Positions 11,825 through 21,982 of a stretch of DNA of 64,000 bases are shown in pieces. This stretch comes from Caprimulgus europaeus (taxonomy: Eukaryota; Chordata; Aves; Caprimulgiformes; Caprimulgidae): positions 15,949,165 to 16,013,164 of the forward strand of contig OU015538.1 of assembly GCA_907165065.1 (NCBI GenBank). Direction: 5' to 3'. Both the position numbers and the translations under genes were made by a program. Under the pieces are notes generated by a model, which was not told where the DNA came from, did not search any database, and was given only the letters and a program-made list of their open reading frames with translations. Every line of letters begins with the position of its first letter. Position 1 is the stretch's first letter.

Positions 11825-12860
11825 CTATTTTGGGTTTTTCTTTTTCTTAAGAGTCTACACAGATAGGTACACAAGAACATTGCTACAGCTAAAAATGACA
11901 AAATGAAATATAGCAGCCATTTTTCTTTGGAGAAGAGGTGCTTATAAATTCACTTCGTCCAAAGTATCTCTCGCTTCGGCAATACATCAAACTATGCAGC
12001 CCCATCAGTCCGAATCAATTAGAAATTACTCACCAAGTAAATTACATTGAAAAGGTTTGATTTGTTACTGGAGTTTGTTACTGTTCTCTTCAATCTTAAA
12101 AGACTGAAAGCAAAAAATAATAATGTGACAGTGATAGTGAAATGTAACTTTTATTGAGATTGATGGGAACCTATTTGCCATAATATTTGCTTTTAATAAT
12201 TTAATTTTTCAAACACTGCAAAAAAAGCCGTAAGTATTTGATTATGAAGTTCTTCCAATTTATGGTACGTTGGTTTGCACTGCTTGCCTATCTTTTCAAC
12301 ATTTTTACATTTCATTTCTAAAAATAATTCTACCAACCATATGTTCATAACTACCTTTTACTTTGCCTTCTAACTGTGTTCTTTTCACTTTCATCTGTTG
12401 CAGGTTAGTAACCTTTCTACAAAAGGCACTTCAGGCACTGAAAGAAAACACAAAAGGATGACTCCCTTAAGAAAATAGGTTTTTTACAGCTTTGGTTTAT
12501 TTTTGAATTCTGTAAAAGGGCCAGGTCTTTCTGACATGAAGGTCACCAACAAAACTTACAGTGATTTTGGTGGGAACAAGGCTCGCTTCCCTCATTAGCA
12601 TTGCTTACGGTTACTGCGACTGCTGCACGACTAATGTAGGATTTTGTAATTGGTAAAACAGAAAGCAATTCCCAGGCTAAAACATAAAATAATATGAATA
12701 CCAACAGAATTTTTAGTCACAGACAAAGTTTCTAGCTGGAAATAGTTCTTCTTGGCCAGAATATATTTGCAACTGCTGTTTAGACCAGAGGACTTTGCCA
12801 CTTTGAAGGACACAACAGCAGATTAAATTACATGACTGGACTTTTCTGATATGACAGTTC

Positions 12861-12876
12861 CTACAGACGTCTGTAG
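12861..12876. other. Perfect 16-bp palindrome
   Basis: CTACAGACGTCTGTAG equals its own reverse complement. It contains two inverted CAGAC/GTCTG units (the SMAD half-site word) and a central GACGTC. A palindrome of this length is not rare in 64 kb of AT-rich DNA as an isolated event, so function is unproven. Confidence 0.6.
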
Positions 12877-13133
12877 AAAACAGGCACAAGGGCCAACCTT
12901 GTCACTCTTCACCTGGTCTTCAGCCATATCTTAAATGTTAGGAAGGGTAGGAGCTGAAACAGTATTTCTCTCCTGTTATATTCAGGCTGTCAACAAAACA
13001 AGGAAAACCACAACAGGGATTGTTGCTAAATGTTCACGTGGCTGGATTTCACTTACTGATATTTTCACTCTTCATTGATGACTGGATGCTACCAGCCGCT
13101 GCATGGCTGCCTAAGCTATATATTAAACTAGGT

Positions 13134-13155
13134 CATTTTACATTTTACATTTTAC
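13134..13155 (+). repeat. Heptamer tandem repeat (CATTTTA)3
   Basis: Three exact, adjacent copies of CATTTTA followed by one further C. A short simple repeat with no associated element. Confidence 0.9.
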
Positions 13156-14198
13156 AGATACCAACTACAGATTTTCTGGTAAAATATGTAAGTGTCCAAA
13201 GGGCCTTTCTGACAGGTTGTCTGCCTTCTAGGTGAATTATTCCACCTTGTACTTGTCAGGAAGTTCTGGTGCTGGAGATACCATACTGACCTTCTCCCCA
13301 CTCCCAAATCCCTACCATTCCTGAACTGATATTCTTATAGAATCATAGAATGGGAGGATTAAGTTAAACAATGTAGTAAAATGTAATAGTATATAAGAGT
13401 AACACCAAAATTTAAGACAAATGCAATCTAAAAGCACTTCTAACATAGAGGTACAGCGTCCTACGTAAATGTCAGATTCTAAGGTGTGTCATTTGTAGAG
13501 AAAATTACTCAGAAACTGAAAAACAAGGCAAAAGGAAGAGTCAGGTTAACTTATTTTAAAGGCTAGTAAGTAAATGACAAAAGTAGTTCAAATAGTGCAG
13601 GTGAAGAATGAGTCATTATAAATGACCAAGGGCTTTAGTTACTGGTGCTGAATGGAAAAAACAGCGTTATGTTTGAAGCTTTATACTGGCACAAAGTAGA
13701 AATTATATGCAATCCCTGCTAAGTGCCTGATTTTACTGCTAGAAAATCCCTCTGACTGAAATGTACTTCAAAGTAAACTACTTTAGAATTTCTTTGCACT
13801 GTTGGATACCCAACCAAAGGTCATTTTCCCTCTCTCTTTGTGCATCATTTTAGCAATTTTTAAAGTTTTTTTCTCCCTCTCTTCTGCAGTTTACTTCTAT
13901 TTTTCTACACTTCAGAGAGCCTAAACTGAAAATTGGATAACTGCGTTTGGAAATGAAATGCAAAATCAGGAGCCTACAGTGATTTAAAATGAAGATGTTT
14001 ATTCATAACGGACCTTTCCCTGCAAGGCACTGGCCACCCTCTTGTGCCATTGAACTCAATAGGTGCGAAGGGGTTACAGAGCAGCAGCCCCAGGTGGGAG
14101 CTGTGGGCTGGAATCCAGCTCTTCCTCCCCTCCCACTCACAGCCCAATTACTCACAGGATTTACTTTTCCCTACAGCAAATTCCCACCATGCCCAGTT

Positions 14199-14217
14199 AA
14201 AAAAAAAAAAAAAAAAA
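14199..14217 (+). repeat. A19 homopolymer
   Basis: Nineteen consecutive A. The sequence before it (GCCCAGTT) shows no retroposed gene body or polyadenylation signal, so it is treated as a simple repeat. It creates a false lysine run in overlapping open frames. Confidence 0.9.
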
Positions 14218-15489
14218 TCCTTCATCAAGGAAGCTTTTTTCTTAACGTTTGGGGATTTTTTTTGGCTCTAACAGCTTTCTCACCCGCTTGCTGTATTTTT
14301 TCCTCTCCTGATAATCAGAGCACTGATACAGCACCCTGGTTAGAGGCTGAAAGGCGAGTTTCTCACTTTAGTTTTAAACACATCTGCTACAAGTAATAGC
14401 GAGGAGCACTTAAAAGGTGGCAGCGTTAGGAGCGAAGCAGAGGGCCGTGTAGAGGAAGTGTCGGGCATGTCGCTCTCCTTTGTTACTTCAAGAGAAATCC
14501 CATTCCAAACCTTCCAGGCACAGCAAAGCTCCTCAGGGCATAAATTGGGGTACACTTCAGTGTAGGTGCAGACAGCTTACATCTCACTGCTTCAGCTCTG
14601 CTGCTGCTCTCTTCAGGACACTGTAGAGCAGCCTGAACGTTACTCCAGTTTATCCTGGCTGAATATCAAAGGTATCTGGACACTTCCCCCCCTCATCTAT
14701 GATATATATGAGCAGGTAATAGAAACACATGATTAAAAACCTGAAGCAGAACACAGCAACTGAAGATCCCCCTCAGAGCAAGACGATGGTGCTCCTGGGT
14801 CTATGCACAGACTATATAACAGCAAAGCAGCGTTAGCTGCTCTGATTTGATGGTTGCCTCAAGACTATCTCTTGGACTGCTATCAAAAGAGCTAATTCAG
14901 CTGAAAATTTATGTTGCCAGTCTTCTTGCCCCCCTGGGAAAAAAAAATGTTAGCATTCACCCACTGTTTCTTGATCCAGCTTACCAGGTATCTCACACAA
15001 GTACTAACACCAGCAACTCCAGTCCCTGAGCATGTGAACACTCCCTTTGGCAGCCTTCCATACTACAGGCAACCATAAACCTGTAGTGAAAAATCCCATT
15101 CCTTTATTTGTTTCTTTCTCTGATGCACAAAACAGCAAGTAGCTTCTGACCAGCATGTGATTTGAAGGAGAGAAAACCAGGATCAAAAGAAGAGTTAATA
15201 GTCATGAGAAAAGGACAGACATGGATGTTTGAATGACATGGACTGCTGTAAGACATAGCATTATGTTTTTTCTTACTATTTTCAGTAACAGCAATATGAC
15301 TTTTGTCCTGCAAAATGGCATCGTATGTTGCAAATATAGTGTGTCCTGAGGCCTTTCAATTTTTTTGGTAGAATACAAAGTTGTGCTTACATGGATCTCT
15401 GTACTACACTAACAGGAGAGAAAGAAAGATGACGAAAAAAAAACTCTTCAGGACAAGCTAGTAATAAACAAAATGTGAAGTTTTTAAAC

Positions 15490-15600
15490 CGGCTAGGGCA
15501 TTGGCACAGCACTCAGGAAACTCACGTTCAGTTTCCAATTTCTGGTGCAGTACGACCCTGCCCAGCTCTCTTCATCTCTCACTGCTTCCACTTTTTTAAA
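15490..15600 (+). mobile_element. MIR-like SINE relic (amniote core-SINE)
   Basis: The order of words follows the MIR pattern known from reptiles and birds: GGCTAGGGCATTGGCACAGC, ACTCAGGAAACTC, a GTTCAGTTTCC box-B-like block, then ACGACCCTGCCCAGCTC, CTTCATCTCTC and a pyrimidine-rich end matching the familiar 'TGTGACCTTGGGCAAGTCACTTAATCTCTC' track with many substitutions. The tRNA-derived head and most of the core are recognisable; the LINE-derived tail is absent or too decayed. MIR copies predate birds, so this is an old fossil. Confidence 0.68.
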
Positions 15601-16431
15601 CCAAAAATTATGACTAACCACCTTTCCTTATATTTGTGTTGTGAAGACTAATTCATTATTAATAACAGAGAGGTTCAGAAACACAATGATGTGTGCCATG
15701 TGAGCCGGCAGAAATTCTTCTACCCCCCCCTCCGCAACATGCTTCACACAAAAAGAGATAAAGGGGCTGATTTCTAGCAAGAGAGCTGTGACTGCTGCAG
15801 ATAAAGGTTCCCTACAGACTAAAGAAGGCACTATTTGAAGGTATTTAGTGCTATAGCTTTACTTACACAGCCATCTTTATTCTACATAAAAGAATATTTA
15901 CAGAATCCAGGCTTCAATGTGCTATGGAATGGCAGGGAAAGGCATTTGTTTTCTCCCATCAATTTTCCCTCCCTAAGTCTGATCTGGCTCTACTCCCTGT
16001 CCCAAACCATTCCTGGGGGCAGCTCTTTTCTCACCTCAAAAAGCCACACAAAAAACTCCACCCTTCAGAGCATAGATTTATAGTGCACCCTGCCTCTGAA
16101 GCCATTTTATTTTACCTAAGAGCTGAGATGTGAGACCTGGATTTGTCCTTAAGAAAATCGCGTATCAAAGAGCAAACCCAGAACCTCTCTGAAAGCATGT
16201 GCAATTCTCTGCTGACAGCGTTTGAAAAGGAGGGCAGAGGATGGGAAAAAAAAATCACACACCACATTTATAACTGAATTAGTGGAAGTCACTGATACAC
16301 AGTGATAACAGCAGGTAAGCACCTATGCAGCATCGACTACCATCCTCAGCCAGCCCATATTTACAAGAATCTCTCTGTGGGGAATCAGGATGCAATCATT
16401 TTGGAGCAGCACAGAGCCTACATTCAAAGCC
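15601..16431. other. Non-coding sequence, no gene seen
   Basis: Short overlapping frames (15835-16083 and 15924-16133 on + in different frames; 15628-15831 on -) contain no recognisable domain. A C8 run occurs near 15724. Nothing else stood out. Confidence 0.6.
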
Positions 16432-16483
16432 TTTTTTTTTTTTTTTCTCTCTCTTTCTTCTTTCTTTTTTTTTTAAAAAAAAA
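16432..16483 (+). repeat. T-rich tract running into an A run
   Basis: T15 at 16432-16446, a CT-rich centre, then T10 and A9. The T10/A9 junction can fold back on itself. The Phe/Leu-rich short frames over this tract are artefacts of it. Confidence 0.85.
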
Positions 16484-16776
16484 CCCCTAAAACTATTTTT
16501 AATTACGTGAAGCTAAGTTAGAACATGTAGCCACAACTGTGATAAGGAATCTAAATGTCTGATGGTAGGAATAGTGGCTGGAAGTTTTGGCATTTCAGAA
16601 TTCATAAAAGTGAAGAAAAAACCCCTCAAGAGTTACCTGAAGAACTTACAAAAAAGTGTTGCACTGTGGATGACAAGGACAGGGAAGGAGCCTAAGCAGT
16701 GTCCAAGTAAGTACAAAACATCTTGTGACACTCCACCAAACAAGCTGAGTGGTTGCAAGGGCAGTCAACCAACTCT
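16484..16776. other. Unassigned sequence upstream of a CR1 tail
   Basis: AT-rich DNA between the T/A tract and the CR1 fragment. An open frame of 105 codons at 16562-16879 starts here and ends inside the CR1 tail, so it is not accepted as a gene. Some of this stretch could be diverged upstream CR1 sequence, but I could not match it. Confidence 0.5.
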
Positions 16777-16914
16777 TCAAGGTGTTCAAGGTCAGGAGAC
16801 TGGATGGGGCTTTGAACAACCTGACCTAGATGAAGATGTCCCTGCCCATGGCAGGGGCGTTGGAGTAGGTGGCCTTTAAAGGTCCATTCCAACCCAAACC
16901 GTTCTATGATTCTC
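16777..16914 (+). mobile_element. CR1 LINE 3' end, 5'-truncated
   Basis: Typical avian CR1 blocks appear in order: GGTGTTCAAGG, TGGATGGGGCTTTGAACAAC, CTGCCCATGGCAGGGGCG, TTGGAGTAGGTGGCCTTTAA, TCCATTCCAACCCAAACC, then TTCTATGATTCT. About 138 bp of the 3' end survive. It belongs to the same broad tail type as the copy at 8312-8393 and lies in the same orientation. It has a few substitutions and a small insertion (AGA near 16797). Confidence 0.93.
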
Positions 16915-18471
16915 CTGACCTTAGATTAGGCTGCACAGGAACAAGGATGACACAGAGACAAAAGGCAAGCAAATACATTCCAGTACTTTGTAAACACAAA
17001 CACACCTTCTCACAGGGTTTATGCCAGTTCACATTAGGATTAACTTATTTCTTAATTAGGATTACACACATTTTGCTAATAAAAAATGAAAAGAAATCCA
17101 CTTACTGATAAAATATGGTCCCATATGCTATCTCATAAAGGTCTTAATGTAAATCTCCATTCAAACAGGAAAAGCTCAGTGATGAAATATGAGTCAACCT
17201 CCAAGCATCTGGAGGACTTTCTGCCCCTCAGATAAAGGTGTTTCAGAAAATAAATGCTACCAACTGCATTGTAAGTTCAAGGGCATGAACAAGGTCCACC
17301 ATGACCTGTAACTTCAGAATTTCTGTGATAAACTAATTTCTCATCATCAGACCTTTCATACCTCGAGCTAACTTGTGCAGTAACGTGGTATAAAATGGTA
17401 GGCTGGGCAGAACCCAACCTAGTATATTTGTCATAGCATTATTTCTGTAAGTGATACCTCTGAACTCTCAAGAGTGCCTGGAAAATGCCCTCTTGTTTAT
17501 GTACACAGAAACTAGATTAAATCCTCTAGAAAATCCACATCGCATTTTACAAAGCTTCCTACTGGTAAAGAAGTTTGTGATTTTTAATTAGTACTATGCA
17601 GACATGAGGCCAGACACGCAATGTTCAATAAACCAGTTAGTTTTTACATCAGTAATGAGTCTTAGAATATTAATGCAGGGCCTTCAGAAGTCAGAAACAG
17701 AAGAGTGGATGTGCAGTGATCCTAACATTACCCCTGGGTGCATGTGAGTAGCGGGGATATTAACAACCTCAACAGTGTAAAGTTAAAAAAAAAATCTGTA
17801 GAGGTGGAAATGTATATTTCTCACGGGTTAATATAATCAGCTGCAGGTAGATTTCAGAGGATTATTTCCAATCTTTTGAGAAGAGATTTCTTTTGTGGGC
17901 ATGATAAAAATTGTTAATATGTTGCTGCTGTTTTATTCAAGGTGAAAATTTTACTTTAATCACTTTCAAATAAATGCGAAACTCAACCATTACTCTCTTC
18001 TAATAATGCTGAAGAAAATAGTTCACACTAAATCTAACATAATGAACACAGCATGTTCATAGAGAACTGAGTGTTCTGAGCTTAAGTCCCCTTTAATCCA
18101 TAATTCCTTTGGAACTACATATTACATCTACATGAATACCAAAGAGGTTTATGATTAATGTTATTTTAATGAATAATAAAAGAATTGATGATGATTTACA
18201 CAGAGTTATTTTGAGGGGTTTTTTTCAGAAAGATTTGTTGGTTAGAGACTCTAATATACAAAATAGAGCACTACAATCTGATTGGGATGATAATACTTTT
18301 GCAAAATCTTCTGAGCACTATGGATGTGTAGCTGAATGGAGCTGAGAAAAGCTGCAAGCTCCGACAGGCCCCAGGTACTCCCTGAATTCTTCTCTTATCC
18401 AAGCTGTGCCGAGGAAGCACGATAAGGGATGTATGTTCGCAGGAGAAGTGACTTTGCAAGCATGAGTAGCT
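16915..18471. other. Non-coding AT-rich sequence, no gene seen
   Basis: Almost no open frame of 60 codons or more occurs between 17.1 and 18.1 kb. The DNA is strongly AT-rich with no recognised repeat. Confidence 0.65.
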
Positions 18472-18563
18472 GGGCCTGATTCTCCCCTTGCACTGGTGGG
18501 ACTCCAGGACTCCTACCCAGTTACTCCTCAGGTGCGGTGGTACATGTGAGATGAGACCTGGCC
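18472..18563. mobile_element. Ancient palindromic (MITE-like) amniote repeat relic
   Basis: The left end GGGCCTGATTCTCC and the right end ATGAGACCTGGCC match the two inverted ends of a well-known family of non-autonomous repeats in reptile and bird genomes. Those repeats read 'GGGCCTGATTCTC...GAGAATCAGGCCC', with a GTAACTCC-type centre; GTTACTCCTCAGG is visible inside. The copy is diverged. The surrounding DNA (18.36-18.96 kb) is also more GC-rich than average. Confidence 0.5.
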
Positions 18564-21500
18564 ACACTATGCATCGCTCCGTGCAGGCAAATGCTGGGTC
18601 CCAGCTCCTGCCCTCGAGCAAGATCCTCAGCTGTTCTAAGTGCCAGCAAGGACATCAGCAATTAGTTACAGCAGCACAACAAATGGCAGCAACTCACAAA
18701 TGGTGTGATTTCCAAAACTAATGGGCAGTTAGAGAGCTTTCACGCAAAGACTGAAGCTGGAGTTTCCCAGTCCCTCAGCGCAGTTACGTTACAAACTTTG
18801 GGAGAGGTTTTACTGCCTCAGCCAGCTCGGATGTGCAGACACTGAAAGCTGTCCTGCAAACACTCTGTGTGAGGAGTGGGATTACAGCAGCTGGGGATCT
18901 CGAGGGCTGTGGTTCTTACCCTGCTCTCTGGCACAGAGCTGCAATACCCGCTGCCTCTCACCACTTGCTTTCTTGCCTTCTAATCTGAGGCAGTAGCTCT
19001 GGCCGAATCTGTTTGGCTCATCTTTCCAAAGAAGTCAAGAAAGTGAAAGAAGGGCTGTGAAGCAGTGATAGCACAGCATAAGCCAGCATATACTGTATCC
19101 AAATAACCTATTAATGAAAACCCTTTGGCAGCTGTTTATATGCTGCGAGAAGAGAAACATCCACAGTCAGAACTCTGTGGGATCCCTTCCTGAAAATGCC
19201 ATCACCATGTTGTTATAATTAAAATAACATCCCCTCCAATGCCAGCTATCTTTATTAGGTACCAACACTGAACCTCTTCCCGAGTCACTGGGGTGCAAAT
19301 TATTTTTCGAGAACGTTTTTGGAACAGATTTAACCATAAGCTTTCACATTGGAAAGACCTTTCCCCGGGACAACAGTTGTGTTCCTTTCCCCAGGCTCTG
19401 TGCTAGAGACTTCTGTATAGTTATTGACAAGTGGCTGGATGATGGAGATGGTTTCCTGGATTTAAGTGTTGGTAGACTATAGATCATATTCCATAGTCAA
19501 CCTTTTTTGAAAGTTTTGTCACTTTGACCAAGCAGACAAACAATCTTCACGATACCTCCCAGGGCAACTCCAAACAAAAGTTTAGCAGGGGAAAAAGATT
19601 GCAAGCATGGAACCAGGAAAGGTATGGGTTGAACATTAATGCCTATCAAAATTAAATCCAGTAGTAAAATTTACTGTAAAATAACTAATTAATCATTCAC
19701 ATTTTTAGTGTGCAACTGTGAAAGTTTCTGTCTGGAAGAAAGTTATGGTAGTGTCTTCCTACACGCATGTCCAGAGCTGAGATCTAGGTCCAATCCTGTG
19801 TTTTGCTAAAGGCTATCAAACATTGACATTATATGATAATGTCATATGGGTTCATCACTCCAGAAGGTAAGAGTGGCTGTATGTAAAAACTGCACTCCTA
19901 TTACTCACCATTGGTGTTTGATTCCCTAACAGGCACTCACAGCCAGTCCAGGGACGCACATCCTACTTAGCTCTTTGGTGAGAGAACTTGGGGCTTACTC
20001 TGGAAACATCCCTCTCTGGACCAAGTGTGGTGAGGTGAGGTGCCTGAGGTAGAATTACTGAGTCCTCTTCCTTAAAAAAGACCCCAGAAGGATTCCGATT
20101 CTCTAAACATGAACTAGAACAACCCACTTTTTAACTAAAGATCTGCTGCACAATACAGAATCGAAGAGTTTGAAAGCACATCTCCCTCTGCCTTCTCTTC
20201 TGTGCTGTTCTCATCACAGTGAGTATTCTGTGGCTTTGCTGCAACAAGCTGTGTAGAGGTGACAGAGCGCTACTGGGAAAGGACTCGCGAATCTGCACAC
20301 TGGCATGCTGTGCCTTTTGAAAAGCTGGAAGGTATCTAAGGGATGAGGTCTTCAGAGGGTGCAGATCCCCCATAGGTTGTGCATCTCATCAGCTGGTTCC
20401 TTGCAGACATGCAACGCCTTTAGGTATTTTAAAACCACCCTATGTAGCAGTGGTTAGGTAAATGATTCCCACTCTTTGTATCATGTCTGAGTCCTGGCTT
20501 CTCTCTGCTCTTCTCATCAGTTGCCACTTAAATCTCTCATCATCTCTTTGTGCCCTCTCTGTACTGCAGAAGCATCCCTCAGGTCTGCCTATGTTCACAG
20601 AGCTTGTCTGAGCGAAGCGCAGCAGATGGTAGCACAGACAGAAACAAGTCCCCCTCCCTGCTGCCTACCTGCACTCTTTTAGAGGACACAGTAAGCTGCA
20701 AACAAACAAGCAGAACACAAGCCAGGACTCTCAAAGGAAACCTACAGTTTGAAGGCTTCTAATCAAATTTCACGGGTTGAACACCCTCAGTATTTGTGGG
20801 AGATGCTGATCATGCTTTACCTCCTTTCCAAATAACCGCATACTAGCAGTCAAACGTTCTCCATCCACCTTCCTGTGCCTACTGCAAGACCTTTAACAAG
20901 TAAATGGCTGCTGAAATAATCACAAAGTATTTTAATAATATGAGTTTTATATTCTACAACTCCACCTACATTCAGCCAACAAGCTAAGAAGCAGAACAAG
21001 ATCTGGCCTACAGGACACAGGAGCAGCTTTTCCCGATGCCAAAGAGAACTGCTCAAATTAGCCTAAATTTTCTGAGAGCACAGACCACAAGACCAGAGAA
21101 TATTTAATATTGAGAAAATACATTTTCTTGTAACTTTTGTATTTTTATATCACTACTTAATTTATTTGGCCCTCTCCCAGTTTTTTAAATTATCTCAGTT
21201 TTCTAGAACAACCTGGGTACTTGATAAACAAAATGCCATTCCTGTGCCTCCCAAGATACACAGTGTATATCTGCTAATAAGGTCAAACACATCTTTCAGA
21301 AACTCAGGCAAGCACACCCCAGGATGACTTTTCCTGTTAAAAAAATACTGGACCATATTTTGTTGCAACTGAATGTTTAAAACTCTTGTTCTAAATGTTT
21401 AGAAACATAAAAAAATACATAAATGTTAAGGGAGACAAGCAAGCAAACAGCCTGTGTGTGTGTTGGATGACCTCATTATTCCATTGTGACCAGCTGGAAA

Positions 21501-21895
21501 CCTGCTGGTTTGCAGACAGCCTCTCTCATGTTGGTCTTGCAGACATGTAAGTTCATACAAGCTTCTGCTGGATGGGCTGGGAGAGGCAGAAGGAAAGTTT
21601 TATAACAGATTTGCTTCTCCCTAAAGGGTGTGTGCCCTTCCTTTTAGAGCAAAGAGTAAGAAACTTTGCTCACTATCTCCTACTAACAAACAGCTGACAA
21701 CTCTTCTAGTTTCCCATGCATCTGGCAGCTCTCCAGTTTGGCCTTCCAAACATCATCTGGGCTGCTACAGTTATTGCCATCTCCAGAAATATAATTTCTA
21801 ACAGAGGAACATCAGAGGTTTCTCTTTTATCATCAACATTTTCTGCACTGGTGTTTCACCTTCAGTGTTTTGCTGTCATCTTTGTCACAATCACG
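18564..21895. other. Non-coding sequence, no gene seen
   Basis: Frames are under 80 codons except the tail of a 116-codon frame at 18271-18621 on -, which crosses the MITE relic. The perfect inverted repeat at 19824-19844 is the only structure noticed. AT-rich with TAAT words around 19.68-19.72 kb. Confidence 0.6.
19824..19844. other. Perfect 9-bp inverted repeat, 3-nt spacer
   Basis: TGACATTAT (19824-19832) and ATAATGTCA (19836-19844) are exact reverse complements around ATG. The half site TGACA with an AT-rich flank resembles TALE homeodomain (MEIS/TGIF) cores. Function is not established. Confidence 0.5.
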
Positions 21896-21982
21896 TTTTA
21901 GCATCTGCTGTGTCAGCATCATGTTTCAGCATCAGCATTTAACCATCAGCTGTTCCACCATATGGCATTAGAAGCATCAGCA
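21896..21982 (+). repeat. Degenerate ~15-bp minisatellite, about six units
   Basis: Six consecutive units share the core CATCAGCA/CATCTGCTG: 21896-21910, 21911-21923, 21924-21937, 21938-21952, 21953-21967 and 21968-21982. Unit length is 13-15 bp and units differ by several substitutions. Similar words (GCTGTCATC, GTCACAATCACG) just upstream from 21870 may be still older units. Confidence 0.65.

Larger units (their letters stand above)
11830..15489. other. Non-coding sequence, no gene seen
   Basis: The largest frame is 135 codons (13989-14396) and includes a lysine run read from an A19 homopolymer, which marks it as spurious. A CATAGAAT-type word at 13337-13352 resembles the inverted end of a CR1 tail but is too short to call. 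The stretch also holds the palindrome at 12861-12876 and the heptamer repeat at 13134-13155. Confidence 0.6.

Noticed and set aside
11943-11949. TATAAAT as a TATA box for the CpG cluster
   Set aside because: Such words are common in AT-rich DNA, and it lies about 120 bp downstream of the cluster with no initiator or exon evidence.
11970-11990. CTCGCTTCGGCA followed by ACAT, resembling the start of U6 snRNA
   Set aside because: Similarity stops after about 18 bases; the rest of U6 is absent, so this is at most a tiny fragment and probably chance.
13337-13352. ATAGAATCATAGAAT, like an inverted CR1 tail
   Set aside because: Only the octamer repeat is present; the diagnostic CCAACC/GATGATCTT blocks that should follow on the minus strand are missing.
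13989-14396. 135-codon open frame on +
   Set aside because: Includes a lysine run read from the A19 homopolymer, and an alternative phase is also open (14044-14271).
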